This document shows positions 1-7,215 of a stretch of 41,070 bases of DNA, piece by piece. The position numbers were made by a program, and so were the translations under genes. The stretch is from contig JANQLS010000093.1 of NCBI GenBank assembly GCA_028280485.1, forward strand, positions 1 to 41,070, in the 5' to 3' direction. This DNA is from Planctomycetota bacterium. GTDB taxonomy: Bacteria > Planctomycetota > UBA8108 > JACQVS01. The notes under the pieces are model-generated. The model was not told the origin of the DNA, made no database searches, and worked only from the letters and a program-made list of their open reading frames with translations. How positions within the stretch are numbered: the stretch's first letter is position 1; each line of letters begins with the position of its first letter.

Positions 1-115
1 GAACTTTTGGTTTTTCCCGACGAGAGGCTTGACCAAAGCAAAGGCAGTAGCCACTTTGTTTGCGCTAACTCATAATGTGATTCGCTCATTAAGTCTTAGA
101 GTAGCGACAAATTAA
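1..115 (+). CDS. Possible transposase C-terminus, cut by the window edge
   Basis: Reading from base 2 gives an open frame of 37 codons that runs in from the left edge and stops with TAA at 113-115. The residues include RGLTKAKAVATLFALTHNVI followed by RSLSLR. This pattern (Arg-Gly-Leu, Lys-Ala, then a hydrophobic helix with His-Asn and Arg-Ser-Leu) resembles the last helix of DDE transposases of the IS4/IS5/IS1182 type, where the chain usually ends in a similar Leu-Ala-His/Tyr-Asn-Leu-Arg segment. The resemblance is from memory and the fragment is short. A second frame from base 1 is also open for 24 codons, so the coding call itself is uncertain. If real, the insertion sequence lies mostly outside the window, and the terminator at 203-250 would close it. 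Confidence 0.35.
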   Translation, partial: NFWFFPTRGLTKAKAVATLFALTHNVIRSLSLRVATN

Positions 116-202
116 ACCCTTAAGGCTAAGTCCGCCGATGTAAACGGGCCTAGAGGTGGTAAAAAAAACACAGATAATAAATCTCAGGCAGTCATCGCTC
201 CC

Positions 203-250
203 AAAAAAATGATCGTGTAATTAAAGATAAATTACACGACCATTTTTTTT
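203..250. terminator. Rho-independent-type hairpin with poly-A and poly-T flanks
   Basis: A run of A, the arm ATGATCGTGTAATT, a short loop, the arm AATTACACGACCAT and a run of T form a stem with one A/C mismatch. The A tract before and T tract after make it usable from both strands. It lies about 90 bp after the stop of the possible transposase fragment. Confidence 0.8.
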
Positions 251-275
251 TAATTTGGGCTGCCAGAAATGATTA

Positions 276-306
276 AAAATTCACAGCCTCGGAGGGTGAG
301 GACTAC
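276..306 (-). repeat. Degenerate copy of the GGCTCACCCCGAGGCTGTGAA palindrome
   Basis: Read on the minus strand this starts GTAGTCCTCACCC and continues GAGGCTGTGAATTTT. The same block, in better shape, forms one side of the composite repeats ending at 1946 and starting at 17405. The remainder of 307-648 shows only small hairpins: ATTGTCA/TGACAAT at about 314-332, a TGGGC/GCCCA hairpin near 413-426, and GTCGGT/ACCGAC near 609-623. No gene is seen there. Confidence 0.55.
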
Positions 307-648
307 AACCGCCATTGTCATATAGTGACAATCTGATCCCCTCAGGTGTAAACACGTACCGTCTCGCTTTCCTTGGGCTATGCAGGTATGTTGTTAAATT
401 TATTATACTTATGGGCTTGCGCCCATCCTGGCATCAAGTTTGCTTGACAAACTAGGTTCTTAAACCTGAGCTGGAAGGCTACTCATGGCTTTAAATTCCA
501 CTGAAACTCTGACTAACAGTCCTTGGAGACAATTAGGATGGGGCTTAAAGTGGAAGGAGCCTGGGTTGAGCCTCGGGGGGAGTTCCCTCCCATTTCTCAA
601 GGGTTACTGTCGGTCTTACCGACCTTATGGTCTCCATTCAGAATAGTT

Positions 649-1569
649 ATGAATGATTTAAGCGCACATCCAAAGAAGGCTTCGGTCTTAACGATTCTTT
701 CGTTTAGCTTGCCTCTCCTGATAGCGATCTCCCATTGTAGTTGGGTTAAGGCTCAAGATGGAGTCGAGCCCGTGGAGGTCTTTATCGAGGTGAGTTCGGT
801 CGAAGCCTATCCTGGTGACACTGCGGTCGTCGATGTGTTCATCGAGACACAAGAACCACTAGGTTCCCTTCAACTCGCCATCAATTTTGATGAGTCCCGC
901 CTTCAGTTCATTCAAGCGCATCGACTTTTAGAGATTGCGGCTCCAGGAGATGTTGTTAATCCCGCACCACCTCAGGGCGCGGCCTTCAACAATGAGAATC
1001 GCTTAGTGGGGAACCAAGCCGAAGAGGGTTGGGTTTACCTCGAGTTAGATGCGCATGGGATCACTTTTGAACCTGGTGAAAACACAGCATTGATCGCCCT
1101 CGAATTTTGGATCCCTGAAGATGCTCCCGACGGTTTTGCCAACGTTGAATTTTCAGGCGTGGGGGCCAAGACGATCGATGACGAAGTTGTACCTCTCTAT
1201 ATCAATCAGGTCTTCTCCGATGCTGATTTTGTCGAGGGCATGCCCATTCCCCCCGAGAACTTCGTTGGCGGGGGAGTTAAAATCATCGGTGAAGTTGGGT
1301 TCTTTATGAGAGGGGATGCCAACTACGATAAGAAACTCGATATTTCAGATCCGATCTTTACTCTGAGCTATCTCTTTGCTGAAGGGGAGAAACATCCTTG
1401 TGAGGATTCTGGAGATGCCAATGACGATGGCGCTCTCGATATCACAGATCCCATATTCGCATTAGAAAAGATGTACCTTACAGGAGGGCACTTTCCCGCG
1501 CCGCATAAATGGGGGCGAGACCCAACTTCTGATCGTTTGGGATGTAAGTCGGGTGTAAGTGGATTTTAA
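649..1569 (+). CDS. Secreted protein with cohesin-like and dockerin-like domains
   Basis: The frame is open from a TTG at 523, with ATGs at 538 and 649. I chose 649 because it puts a standard signal peptide first (Lys9-Lys10, hydrophobic 12-28, likely cleavage near VKA-Q at 35). The upstream part is rich in small hairpins and looks non-coding. The case for 538 is a GGAG 9 nt before it. Residues 42-200 resemble a cohesin-type beta sandwich: VEVFIEVSSVEAYPGDTAVV, then a strand with LGSLQLAINFD typical of the family. Residues 221-298 are two EF-hand-like units, RGDANYDKKLDISDPIFTL and SGDANDDGALDITDPIFAL, with Asp/Asn at calcium positions, closing with GRDPTSDRLGC. The protein is probably exported and held on the surface or in a complex. 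Having both halves of a cohesin-dockerin pair in one chain is unusual. Confidence 0.75.
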   Translation: MNDLSAHPKKASVLTILSFSLPLLIAISHCSWVKAQDGVEPVEVFIEVSSVEAYPGDTAVVDVFIETQEPLGSLQLAINFDESRLQFIQAHRLLEIAAPGDVVNPAPPQGAAFNNENRLVGNQAEEGWVYLELDAHGITFEPGENTALIALEFWIPEDAPDGFANVEFSGVGAKTIDDEVVPLYINQVFSDADFVEGMPIPPENFVGGGVKIIGEVGFFMRGDANYDKKLDISDPIFTLSYLFAEGEKHPCEDSGDANDDGALDITDPIFALEKMYLTGGHFPAPHKWGRDPTSDRLGCKSGVSGF

Positions 1570-1581
1570 AAATGAACGCTC

Positions 1582-1631
1582 TGTAGCGGCAGGGCTTGTC
1601 CCTGCCCCTGTCGGCTCAGCCCCTGAGCCGG
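1582..1631. repeat. Two adjacent palindromes after the dockerin gene
   Basis: GGCAGGGCTTGTCCCTGCC is followed at once by CGGCTCAGCCCCTGAGCCGG. The first matches the left arm of the 33008-33111 element, the second belongs to the GGCTCA-CC-TGAGCC family seen at 17942, 28190 and 40489. They start 13 bp after the stop codon of the preceding gene. Confidence 0.75.
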
Positions 1632-1760
1632 TTATGAAATTAGATTTGATTTTTAGCTATTAATAAAGCGTGAAGAGTGGGCGAAGCCTTTTAAATGCTT
1701 GAAGTGTAGTTGTGTTCTAGTTCCGGTTCACGGAAAGCTTGAGAATTTAAGTACTGATAT

Positions 1761-1946
1761 TTAATAAGCCCGGAGCGAAAGCGACGGGACAATGCTAAAG
1801 TATTTCGTGAGTGGAAATTAAATGCCTGAGTTATCCCTTAGGTGGTACCGATGGGGATTCAGCGCGATGACGTGTCCCGTCGCTTACGCTCCGGGCTTAC
1901 TAATGTATTTCGAAAAAATTCACAGCCTCGGGGTGAGCCGACTCCA
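1761..1946. repeat. Composite REPIN-like element, copy 1 (133-bp core plus GGCTCACC block)
   Basis: The core 1766-1898 is bounded by 25-bp inverted arms: AAGCCCGGAGCGAAAGCGAC with GGGAC, and GTCCCGTCGCTTACGCTCCG with GGCTT. Its interior, including GGACAATGCTAAAGTATTTC and GTACCGATG, matches the reverse complement of 17455-17587, which is also exactly 133 bp. The match continues outward through TTCGAAAAAATTCACAGCCT to the GGGGTGAGCCGACT block at 1946. That is 4 bp from the stop codon of mqnD. Seen from the gene it follows, it has the same orientation as the copy after the TRIC gene. Confidence 0.85.
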
Positions 1947-1947
1947 T

Positions 1948-2784
1948 TCAAGCAAATATACGATCACCTTCAAACCGTGGCAGTATCCCTTCCTTCTCAC
2001 CGCGCTCTAATAAAACCCGAAGAGCTGCTCGACCTTCTTTTCCGAGGGATTCCGTGAAATCGGTAACGTAGAGATCGATGTGGCTTTTAATCACATCATC
2101 TTCAATTTCTTGAGCGTGGTTTTTGATGCTTCCCCAGATGGCTTCGGTTTGTTGGTGAGCCAGGGTGATGCTTTGTTTTAGGAGTTGATCGAAGGCCTGA
2201 ATCACGGGATCGCCTAATCGACGATGTGCTAAAATGCCTCCCAATGGAATGGGGCAACCTGTTTCGGATTCCCACCAATCTCCCAGATCCACCCAGCTCA
2301 CCAAGCCTTCTCTCTGATAAGTGAAGCGGCTTTCGTGGATGATCAATCCGGCATCGACTTCGCCCTGCTTTACCGCTTCAAAGATCTGATCGAAGACCAT
2401 GATCTTAAAATTTTTGAGTTCAGGTGCGTAAAGTCTTAAGAGGAGTGCGGCCGTAGTGAGTTCGCCGGGGATGGCTACGGTGAGTTTCTCCAACGATTGA
2501 GGTCGGTCGGGATTTCGAGCGATCAAGAGCGGCCCGCAACCACGGCCTAAGGCAGAGCCTGCATCTAAAAGTAGATAGTTCTCTCGTAGGTGGCCCCAAG
2601 CATGGAAAGAGATTTTCGTAATGTCGAGATCGCCCTTGAGGGCGCGCAAGTTTAGCGCTTCGACATCTTCGATGACCGAAGTGAAGGAAAATTGATCTTG
2701 TTGAAGAAGCCCTGAAACCAAGGCTTCAAAAATAAAAATATCGTTCGGACAAGAGGAGTATCCGAGGCTGAGTGATTGTGTCAT
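1948..2784 (-). CDS. mqnD: 1,4-dihydroxy-6-naphthoate synthase
   Basis: This enzyme converts cyclic de-hypoxanthine futalosine to 1,4-dihydroxy-6-naphthoate, a late committed step of the futalosine route to menaquinone, in the cytoplasm. The 278-residue length is normal. The N-terminus LGYSSCPNDIFIFEALVSG is the family signature, followed by the periplasmic-binding-protein-like fold: DITKISFHAW near residue 55, IPGELTTAALLLRLY near 103, and the DAGLIIHESRFTY segment near 145. It follows mqnB on the same strand with a 90-bp gap and is probably co-transcribed. A half-copy of a REP-like palindrome lies in that gap (2795-2818). The stop codon abuts the composite repeat at 1761-1946. mqnA and mqnC are not in the window. 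Confidence 0.93.
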   Translation of the reverse strand: MTQSLSLGYSSCPNDIFIFEALVSGLLQQDQFSFTSVIEDVEALNLRALKGDLDITKISFHAWGHLRENYLLLDAGSALGRGCGPLLIARNPDRPQSLEKLTVAIPGELTTAALLLRLYAPELKNFKIMVFDQIFEAVKQGEVDAGLIIHESRFTYQREGLVSWVDLGDWWESETGCPIPLGGILAHRRLGDPVIQAFDQLLKQSITLAHQQTEAIWGSIKNHAQEIEDDVIKSHIDLYVTDFTESLGKEGRAALRVLLERGEKEGILPRFEGDRIFA

Positions 2785-2794
2785 CTTTCAAATC

Positions 2795-2818
2795 GTAGCC
2801 AAATTCGCCAGAATTTGG
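2795..2818. repeat. Half-copy of the TAGCCAAATTCG palindrome between mqnB and mqnD
   Basis: TAGCCAAATTCGCCAGAATT followed by TGG is an imperfect palindrome that also forms the arms of the elements at 26008-26080 and 34067-34174. Here it is a single copy inside the presumed mqnB-mqnD transcript. Confidence 0.65.
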
Positions 2819-2874
2819 ACCTCTGTTGAATTCTGCTCTTACGTTTTCAATCATTTTCGACTTTTTACCGCCCT

Positions 2875-3606
2875 CTACCCACTTGGCCACGAGGACTGAA
2901 GGATTGTATTTACAACTTTAGCGGCGTTTTCGCAAGCTAAGGGAATATTCCAAGCCTCTCGATCTCTCGGTCCCACTTCATTTGAAATTCCACGAACTTC
3001 TATGAAGGGAATGCCGTGGGAATGAGCGACTAAGGCGGTGGAGGCTCCTTCCATTCCCTCGGCAGTAAGCTCCCACCTCGATTCTAATTCTTGAGCCCGA
3101 GCAAGGCTTCCAGTACAGCTTGAAACCGTAGAAATGTTGCCGGAGATCACCGCGAAATTGAGGGATTGAAAGTTCTCGAGGATTTCAGGGCTTGGAAGAT
3201 GGCCTTTAAAGCGATTAAACAGTTTCTCACCGTTTGGTGTTTCCCCCGTGGGGAGATGGAGCTTTTCTAAGTCCAAAAACTCTTCTTGGCCTTCAAATCC
3301 CTCGTCTGCCAAGATCGACTCTGTGCCCAGAACGACATCACCCAAACGTAAATCTGATTTCGGATAAGCCCCGGCACAGCCCAATAGGATGATTCCGAGA
3401 GGGAGGTCGTCCTCCTTGAGGAGAAGTTCAGTTAGGCCCATGGCTGAAGCGGCTTTACCGATCCCGATCGCCTTCAGGCTAAACGTTCGTTCGAATGGGG
3501 GAGAATTCTCTGTCTCTGTCGAGGTACTTTGATCGGTAGAGTTCAGCTTTTTGAGCAAATAACTCAATTCCATATCTGTAGCTGCAACAATAACAATCGA
3601 AGGCAT
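2875..3606 (-). CDS. mqnB: Futalosine hydrolase
   Basis: MqnB removes hypoxanthine from futalosine to give de-hypoxanthine futalosine, the second step of the futalosine menaquinone route. The protein has the nucleoside phosphorylase/hydrolase fold: IVIVAATDMELSYLL at the start, GIGKAASAMG near residue 50, GCAGAYPKSDLRLGDVVLG near 80, VSSCTGSLARA near 160, and the substrate-binding TAEGMEGASTALVAHSHGIP followed by VRGISNEVGPRD near 185-215. The Glu of AEGMEG is the usual ribose-binding residue and the Asp/Glu near the NEVGPRDR segment is in the expected place. An insertion around residues 24-40 (rich in Ser/Thr/Glu) lengthens the N-terminal part a little. mqnD follows downstream. A MTA/SAH nucleosidase is the main alternative, made unlikely by the neighbour. 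Confidence 0.9.
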   Translation of the reverse strand: MPSIVIVAATDMELSYLLKKLNSTDQSTSTETENSPPFERTFSLKAIGIGKAASAMGLTELLLKEDDLPLGIILLGCAGAYPKSDLRLGDVVLGTESILADEGFEGQEEFLDLEKLHLPTGETPNGEKLFNRFKGHLPSPEILENFQSLNFAVISGNISTVSSCTGSLARAQELESRWELTAEGMEGASTALVAHSHGIPFIEVRGISNEVGPRDREAWNIPLACENAAKVVNTILQSSWPSG

Positions 3607-4119
3607 GTGCGTTTTTTCCTGGTTTTTATAGGGGCTTCAATACCCTCCTAGGGATTTGGAGCTTCTATAATTGACTCTATGTTCCGTTAATATCAATTAT
3701 TGATCCCAAAAGAACTCCTACGGGAAAACCTTAGCCCGAAGCCTATTTACTTTTTATTGTTTACTTTACCGATTTCGTTATTAGTTTATAGGGGTATAGA
3801 AGTGGAGATAATTTTCATTTATCGGTTTGATGATCGACGGTCTGTCTAGAAATCTTTTGGAATCATCACTCGATAATTTTCTCTTACCGGAATGAAACAC
3901 CGGAAATCTATATCCGATTTCGTGAAAATTTTGTGAATAGTGTAGGTGATTTCTTAATGGGTGAAATCACTATTGTGGCACGTCATGGCATCGTGCTGAA
4001 AATGTTTTCTCGTAGGCTTGTTAAGCAACGAGTTTCTTGGGGGAGGGATTAAGGAAGCTTCGGTGAAAGTTCCTTATCCTCTTCAGGCTTAAAAGTAGCC
4101 TCTTGAGGGAGTGAAGAAG
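3607..4119. other. Divergent intergenic region with a hairpin upstream of the coiled-coil gene
   Basis: This 513-bp spacer separates mqnB (leftward) from the gene at 4120 (rightward) and must hold promoters for both. I see no gene. An AT-rich stretch lies at about 3745-3830. At about 3950-3972 the arms GTGATTTC and GAAATCAC form an 8-bp hairpin within a longer imperfect inverted repeat beginning AATAGTG and ending CACTATT. A one-sided TTAGCCCGAAGCC near 3731 resembles the end of the TAGCCCGAAGCG repeats. Confidence 0.4.
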
Positions 4120-5469
4120 ATGGCTAAAACCCGATTGAGTGAGAAGAAAAAGGAAGAGAGTGGAGTATCTATCGCTCCGAACGCCTTATCTCACCTAAAT
4201 GAATTTTTTGAAGATGAAAAGACGACGCCCGGCACTGTGACTCCCGGGATGTCTTGGTTGGCTGCTGGGGTCATCATGGGAATGTTACTCTCGATGGCTT
4301 TCGGTTTGGATTTGTTCGAACTCTTCTCTGACAATGGGAAGTCCTTACCCCTTTCCACTCAAGAAGCAGTTGAACTCCAAAAAGCCAATAGCAAGATTGC
4401 TCAGCTTGAAGGTGACATCGATCGATTGAAGAAGGAATCGAGCATGGTTGCCTCCGACCGCAACGATGCCGAGCTCAAGAATCAAAATTTATTGAATCAA
4501 CTTCTCGGTCAGGATGAAAATTCCCAAATTGATATTCAATCTCACGACGAATTGATTCAACTGGTCTACGAAAAGAAGTGGCGTGAGTTCCAAATCGCTC
4601 TTCAAGGCTTGTTAAGAAAAGGGGACGAAGGATTCGATATCCTTCTAAGTTCCGCCAAAGCCGTTGTCACCGATCACCAGGAATTATTAGCTGACGGGAA
4701 TGCCGCTTGGGCGATCAATCATGTTCTGGCACAGAACGACCTCTTCGTTGCGAATTTCATTCAATACGGATTGAGTTCACCCGTTTTCAATTCCGATCCT
4801 GCATTCGCGGAAAAAGGCCTCTACTGGAGTTCTTTATACTTTGCGAATTCCCTCTCCAAAGGGCAAACCATCGAGCAAAAGAGTGCACTCACTCAAAAGC
4901 TTGAGAAAAGTTTAGAGCTGGGAGATCTTCATATTCTCGTCGTCTTAGAGTGTATGGAAATCCTTGGGCTCGAAGCTCCCTTAGAATCTCTCGCTGGAAG
5001 ATTGGAAAAACAATCCCAAGAGAATTCTCACGGGATGATCCTCACCTTCCTCGGGGAACAAGATCGTGAAGAAACCGTAGAGTTCTTGATCGACTTCCTG
5101 AAAAACGGAAAAGAACTTCCTTCCTGGAAGCTCGAACTTGCATTAGAGATGTTGGCCAAGAGTCAACATCCTCGAGCCAAAGAAGGCCTCAAAGAGTTCA
5201 TGCAGAGTACAGACGTCACTCTAAGGCAAGCAGCTCATTACGCTTACTTCAGCGTCGCCCGAAAGAGTGAAGAAGGCTTAGGGGTCTTAGTTCAGTTCTT
5301 AAACGCTGAAGGAGAAGGGATCGGTGAAAAACGCCATCTTCTCAACCGAGCTCGTTTCCACGCTCCCGAGGTTTTCAAATCGTTAGCGGAAGATCCCGAG
5401 CAACTCACAGATACCGTCCTTAAAGAAGAATTGAAGGCAGGTTGGGTAAGTCTAAAAGCTGGTAGCTAA
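4120..5469 (+). CDS. Membrane-anchored coiled-coil protein with helical repeat domain
   Basis: I do not recognise a family. From ATG 4120 (GGGAG 9 nt upstream; a GTG at 4111 lies too close to that site) the protein has 449 residues. A charged cytoplasmic segment of about 45 residues precedes one membrane segment (MSWLAAGVIMGMLLSMAFG, about 46-64). Residues 84-130 are a heptad-like coiled coil (ELQKANSKIAQLEGDIDRLK and on). The rest is alpha-helical, and 290-400 has HEAT-like pairs such as REETVEFLIDFLKNG and HPRAKEGLKEFMQSTDVTLR. A type II topology with the coiled coil and repeats in the periplasm is inferred. A terminator follows at 5517-5568, so it is probably transcribed alone. The HEAT-like protein at 14370 has a similar anchor-plus-repeat plan but no obvious sequence match. 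Confidence 0.7.
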   Translation: MAKTRLSEKKKEESGVSIAPNALSHLNEFFEDEKTTPGTVTPGMSWLAAGVIMGMLLSMAFGLDLFELFSDNGKSLPLSTQEAVELQKANSKIAQLEGDIDRLKKESSMVASDRNDAELKNQNLLNQLLGQDENSQIDIQSHDELIQLVYEKKWREFQIALQGLLRKGDEGFDILLSSAKAVVTDHQELLADGNAAWAINHVLAQNDLFVANFIQYGLSSPVFNSDPAFAEKGLYWSSLYFANSLSKGQTIEQKSALTQKLEKSLELGDLHILVVLECMEILGLEAPLESLAGRLEKQSQENSHGMILTFLGEQDREETVEFLIDFLKNGKELPSWKLELALEMLAKSQHPRAKEGLKEFMQSTDVTLRQAAHYAYFSVARKSEEGLGVLVQFLNAEGEGIGEKRHLLNRARFHAPEVFKSLAEDPEQLTDTVLKEELKAGWVSLKAGS

Positions 5470-5516
5470 AACCCCTTAGTTAGGGGCGCCTTTTGGCGGA
5501 GACTTCACTTCCATGG

Positions 5517-5568
5517 AAATCCCAAGCGAGAGGCTTCGAGAGCCTTTTGCTTGGGATTTTTCTTTTTT
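5517..5568 (+). terminator. Terminator of the coiled-coil gene
   Basis: AAATCCCAAGC and GCTTGGGATTT form the stem, an inner AGGCT/AGCCT hairpin sits in the loop, and TTTTTC-TTTTTT follows. Smaller hairpins CCCC/GGGG and CGCC/GGCG lie just upstream at 5472-5500. Confidence 0.85.
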
Positions 5569-5632
5569 AGGCCGGAATTATGAGGGGAAGTTCCGAAAAT
5601 CGCCGGACAATTCAGGGATCATCTTTTAGTAT

Positions 5633-5770
5633 TAATAGGGCAACAATCTTGTGTTTGCTTCTTAAGCTCCAGCCCTGATCCGCCCTATTATTAGCCCCTT
5701 ACAGCGCTAAATTTTACAGCGCTTCTTTTTACAGTGCTCCGCTTTATGGAGTTCCAAGTTAAGGGGCTCT
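5633..5770. promoter_or_regulatory. Three 10-bp direct repeats at 15-bp spacing inside an inverted repeat
   Basis: TTACAGCGCT starts at 5699 and again at 5714, and TTACAGTGCT starts at 5729, so the period is exactly 15 bp. The set is enclosed by AGCCCCTTA (from about 5692) and TAAGGGGCT (ending 5769). Further out, TAATAGGGC (5633-5641) pairs with GCCCTATTA (5682-5690). The array lies about 140 bp before the lipoprotein gene at 5880. It could be a binding site for a multimeric regulator or part of another palindromic repeat; no protein partner is known. Confidence 0.4.
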
Positions 5771-5879
5771 AGCATCGTCATCATCGTCTCCGTAAATCAG
5801 GCTGGCATTCAGCCGGAAGAGGCGGATTCAATTTTCACTACTCGATAGAACTCTCTGCCCAGCAGAGAGGATGAATCAT

Positions 5880-6809
5880 ATGTTGAAGAAACTTCAAGGG
5901 CTCGGTGAGTCACTCCCTCTATCCTTTCGATCTCTTAATCTATTCCTCTCTCTATTATTGGTTCTAAGCTCGTTGGTTTCTTGTCAGACCTCCGATGCTC
6001 CTCGAAGAGAAAGTGAGCCCCGTGCTCCCATCAATAAGACTACCCCTTCGAAAGATCCTTCTCCGATGGATATCATTCGGAACAATTTAAAAAAGCAGAA
6101 GGAATCGAATTCGAATACCGAGAGTGCTCAAGGTACTAGGACGGCTCAGGTTGTCGTCGATTCCAATTCTAAACCTAAAAAGAACAACCCCGAAAAAATC
6201 ACTCCGGTGAAACCGAAGGAAACTTCTGAGAAAGCCACGACTCAGATTGAAACGGATCCTAACGGTTTTAAATTTGATGACCCGGATAAAACTGCGAAGA
6301 GTATCCTCGCACGTCTCAGAAAAGATCCACGAGAGGCGAAGCAAGCCTTTAATGATCTGTGCGTCATTCCTACTTCTGAAATTCCTAAGCTATTACCTCT
6401 GGTGAGCTCGACGGATAAAACTCTTCTAAGCAATTTTAAAATGTATGTTCCCAACCGGAACTACGTTTCGGATGAACGGCACGGGAAGCAATTTCTCCTG
6501 AACGATGTCCCCGGGATGGGAGTGATGGAAGAATTCGATGACGAAGGTTGGGGAAGACCCATCGAGTACACCAAGAAGTCAGTGGGGGTCACCAAAAGTC
6601 GGAAGGCTTATCAAATTGAGGTGGATAACTTCCGAGGATTCAATTTGGGAGTCGTTATCCGAGCCGGATTAAGAAATCGATTCTTCTTAGGCTTGAGAGA
6701 GAACAAGGTCTCAAGTTTTAAGTACCCCAAAGGCATCGACCATCGCCGCCACCTCAACACATGGTGGAAGACCTTCTATGCGACTTATAAGAACAAGTTG
6801 GAATTGTAG
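5880..6809 (+). CDS. Lipoprotein of unknown function
   Basis: The in-frame ATG at 5871 directly touches an AGAGAGG, so I start at 5880, where that site is 9 nt upstream. The 309-residue protein has a signal peptide ending in the lipobox SLVSC (Cys near 36). A linker of about 100 residues rich in Lys, Ser, Thr, Pro and Asn follows. The C-terminal half (about 130-309) looks folded, with KFDDPDKTAKSILARLRKDP, an aromatic and basic segment YVPNRNYVSDERHGKQF, and GFNLGVVIRAGLRNRFFLGL. I cannot place it in a family. The layout suggests an outer-membrane or inner-membrane anchored domain on a flexible tether. It is followed by a terminator at 6946 and repeats. Confidence 0.65.
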   Translation: MLKKLQGLGESLPLSFRSLNLFLSLLLVLSSLVSCQTSDAPRRESEPRAPINKTTPSKDPSPMDIIRNNLKKQKESNSNTESAQGTRTAQVVVDSNSKPKKNNPEKITPVKPKETSEKATTQIETDPNGFKFDDPDKTAKSILARLRKDPREAKQAFNDLCVIPTSEIPKLLPLVSSTDKTLLSNFKMYVPNRNYVSDERHGKQFLLNDVPGMGVMEEFDDEGWGRPIEYTKKSVGVTKSRKAYQIEVDNFRGFNLGVVIRAGLRNRFFLGLRENKVSSFKYPKGIDHRRHLNTWWKTFYATYKNKLEL

Positions 6810-6820
6810 TTCGCCCAATG

Positions 6821-6850
6821 TAGTCCGCACGCTCCGCTTGCGGTCTTCCT
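6821..6850. repeat. TAGTCCGCACG palindrome, left partner
   Basis: TAGTCCGCACGCTCCGCTTG followed by CGGTCTTCC is a short stem-loop. Its mirror image GAAGGCCGCACGTGGAACGT ending GCGGACTAC lies at 7187-7215. Together they bracket the terminator at 6946 and the 167-bp element at 6981. The same family occurs at 8731, 11613, 11949 and 18024. Confidence 0.7.
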
Positions 6851-6945
6851 AAGTAGTCTTATTTTCTTTTAGGTCGTGAGCACCATTGTTAAAGAGAGTA
6901 ATCATTTAAGGCTTCTTTAGTTTCAAATATTTAAATCCTAAATTC

Positions 6946-6977
6946 AAAATCGCCCCGCTTAGCGGGGCGATTTTTTG
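6946..6977. terminator. Strong bidirectional terminator hairpin
   Basis: AAAATCGCCCCGC, a TTA loop and GCGGGGCGATTTTTT form a perfect stem with A and T flanks. It lies about 140 bp after the lipoprotein gene on the plus strand and about 235 bp past the convergent minus-strand lipoprotein gene. Confidence 0.9.
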
Positions 6978-6980
6978 TTA

Positions 6981-7147
6981 CTAATTAGTTTTTGTTGAAT
7001 CTTGCTCCTTCGGAGGAAAATTCAACCGTTCCAGCAAATCTCCGATTTGCTTTCACTCCGCTAAACATAGGATCTTCGCCCCTACGTTCGCGGCCGAGTT
7101 GATCCCAACTCGGCTTAGTTCCTGTTTAATCAACAGGAACTAATTAG
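6981..7147 (-). repeat. 167-bp multi-hairpin element, copy 1
   Basis: On the minus strand the element runs from CTAATTAG to CTAATTAG and contains five stem-loops in order: TTCCTGTT/AACAGGAA, GCCGAGTTG/CAACTCGGC, TAGGGGC/GATCCTA (imperfect), AGCAAATC/GATTTGCT and CTCC/GGAG. Copy 2 at 40835-41001 has the same length and order. Stem 4 there is GGCAATTC/GAATTGCC, that is, changed on both sides so pairing is kept. It could be a structured RNA or a non-autonomous mobile element; both ends are the palindrome CTAATTAG. Confidence 0.85.
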
Positions 7148-7186
7148 AGCATGTTTTTTATTTAGATCATTGAAATAGCCTTTAGT

Positions 7187-7215
7187 GAAGGCCGCACGTG
7201 GAACGTGCGGACTAC
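7187..7215. repeat. TAGTCCGCACG palindrome, right partner, overlapping a stop codon
   Basis: GAAGGCCGCACGTGGAACGT followed by GCGGACTAC. Read on the minus strand the element begins TAGTCCGCACG, and this TAG is the stop codon of the lipoprotein gene 7212-8375. Confidence 0.75.

Noticed and set aside
523..648. N-terminal extension of the cohesin/dockerin gene from TTG 523 or ATG 538
   Set aside because: It would place 37-42 residues before a complete signal peptide, and the DNA contains small palindromes like an intergenic leader; 538 remains possible because of GGAG upstream.
1822..2057. Two overlapping plus-strand frames (62 and 71 codons)
   Set aside because: Both lie across the composite repeat and the end of mqnD on the other strand; no start site or family.
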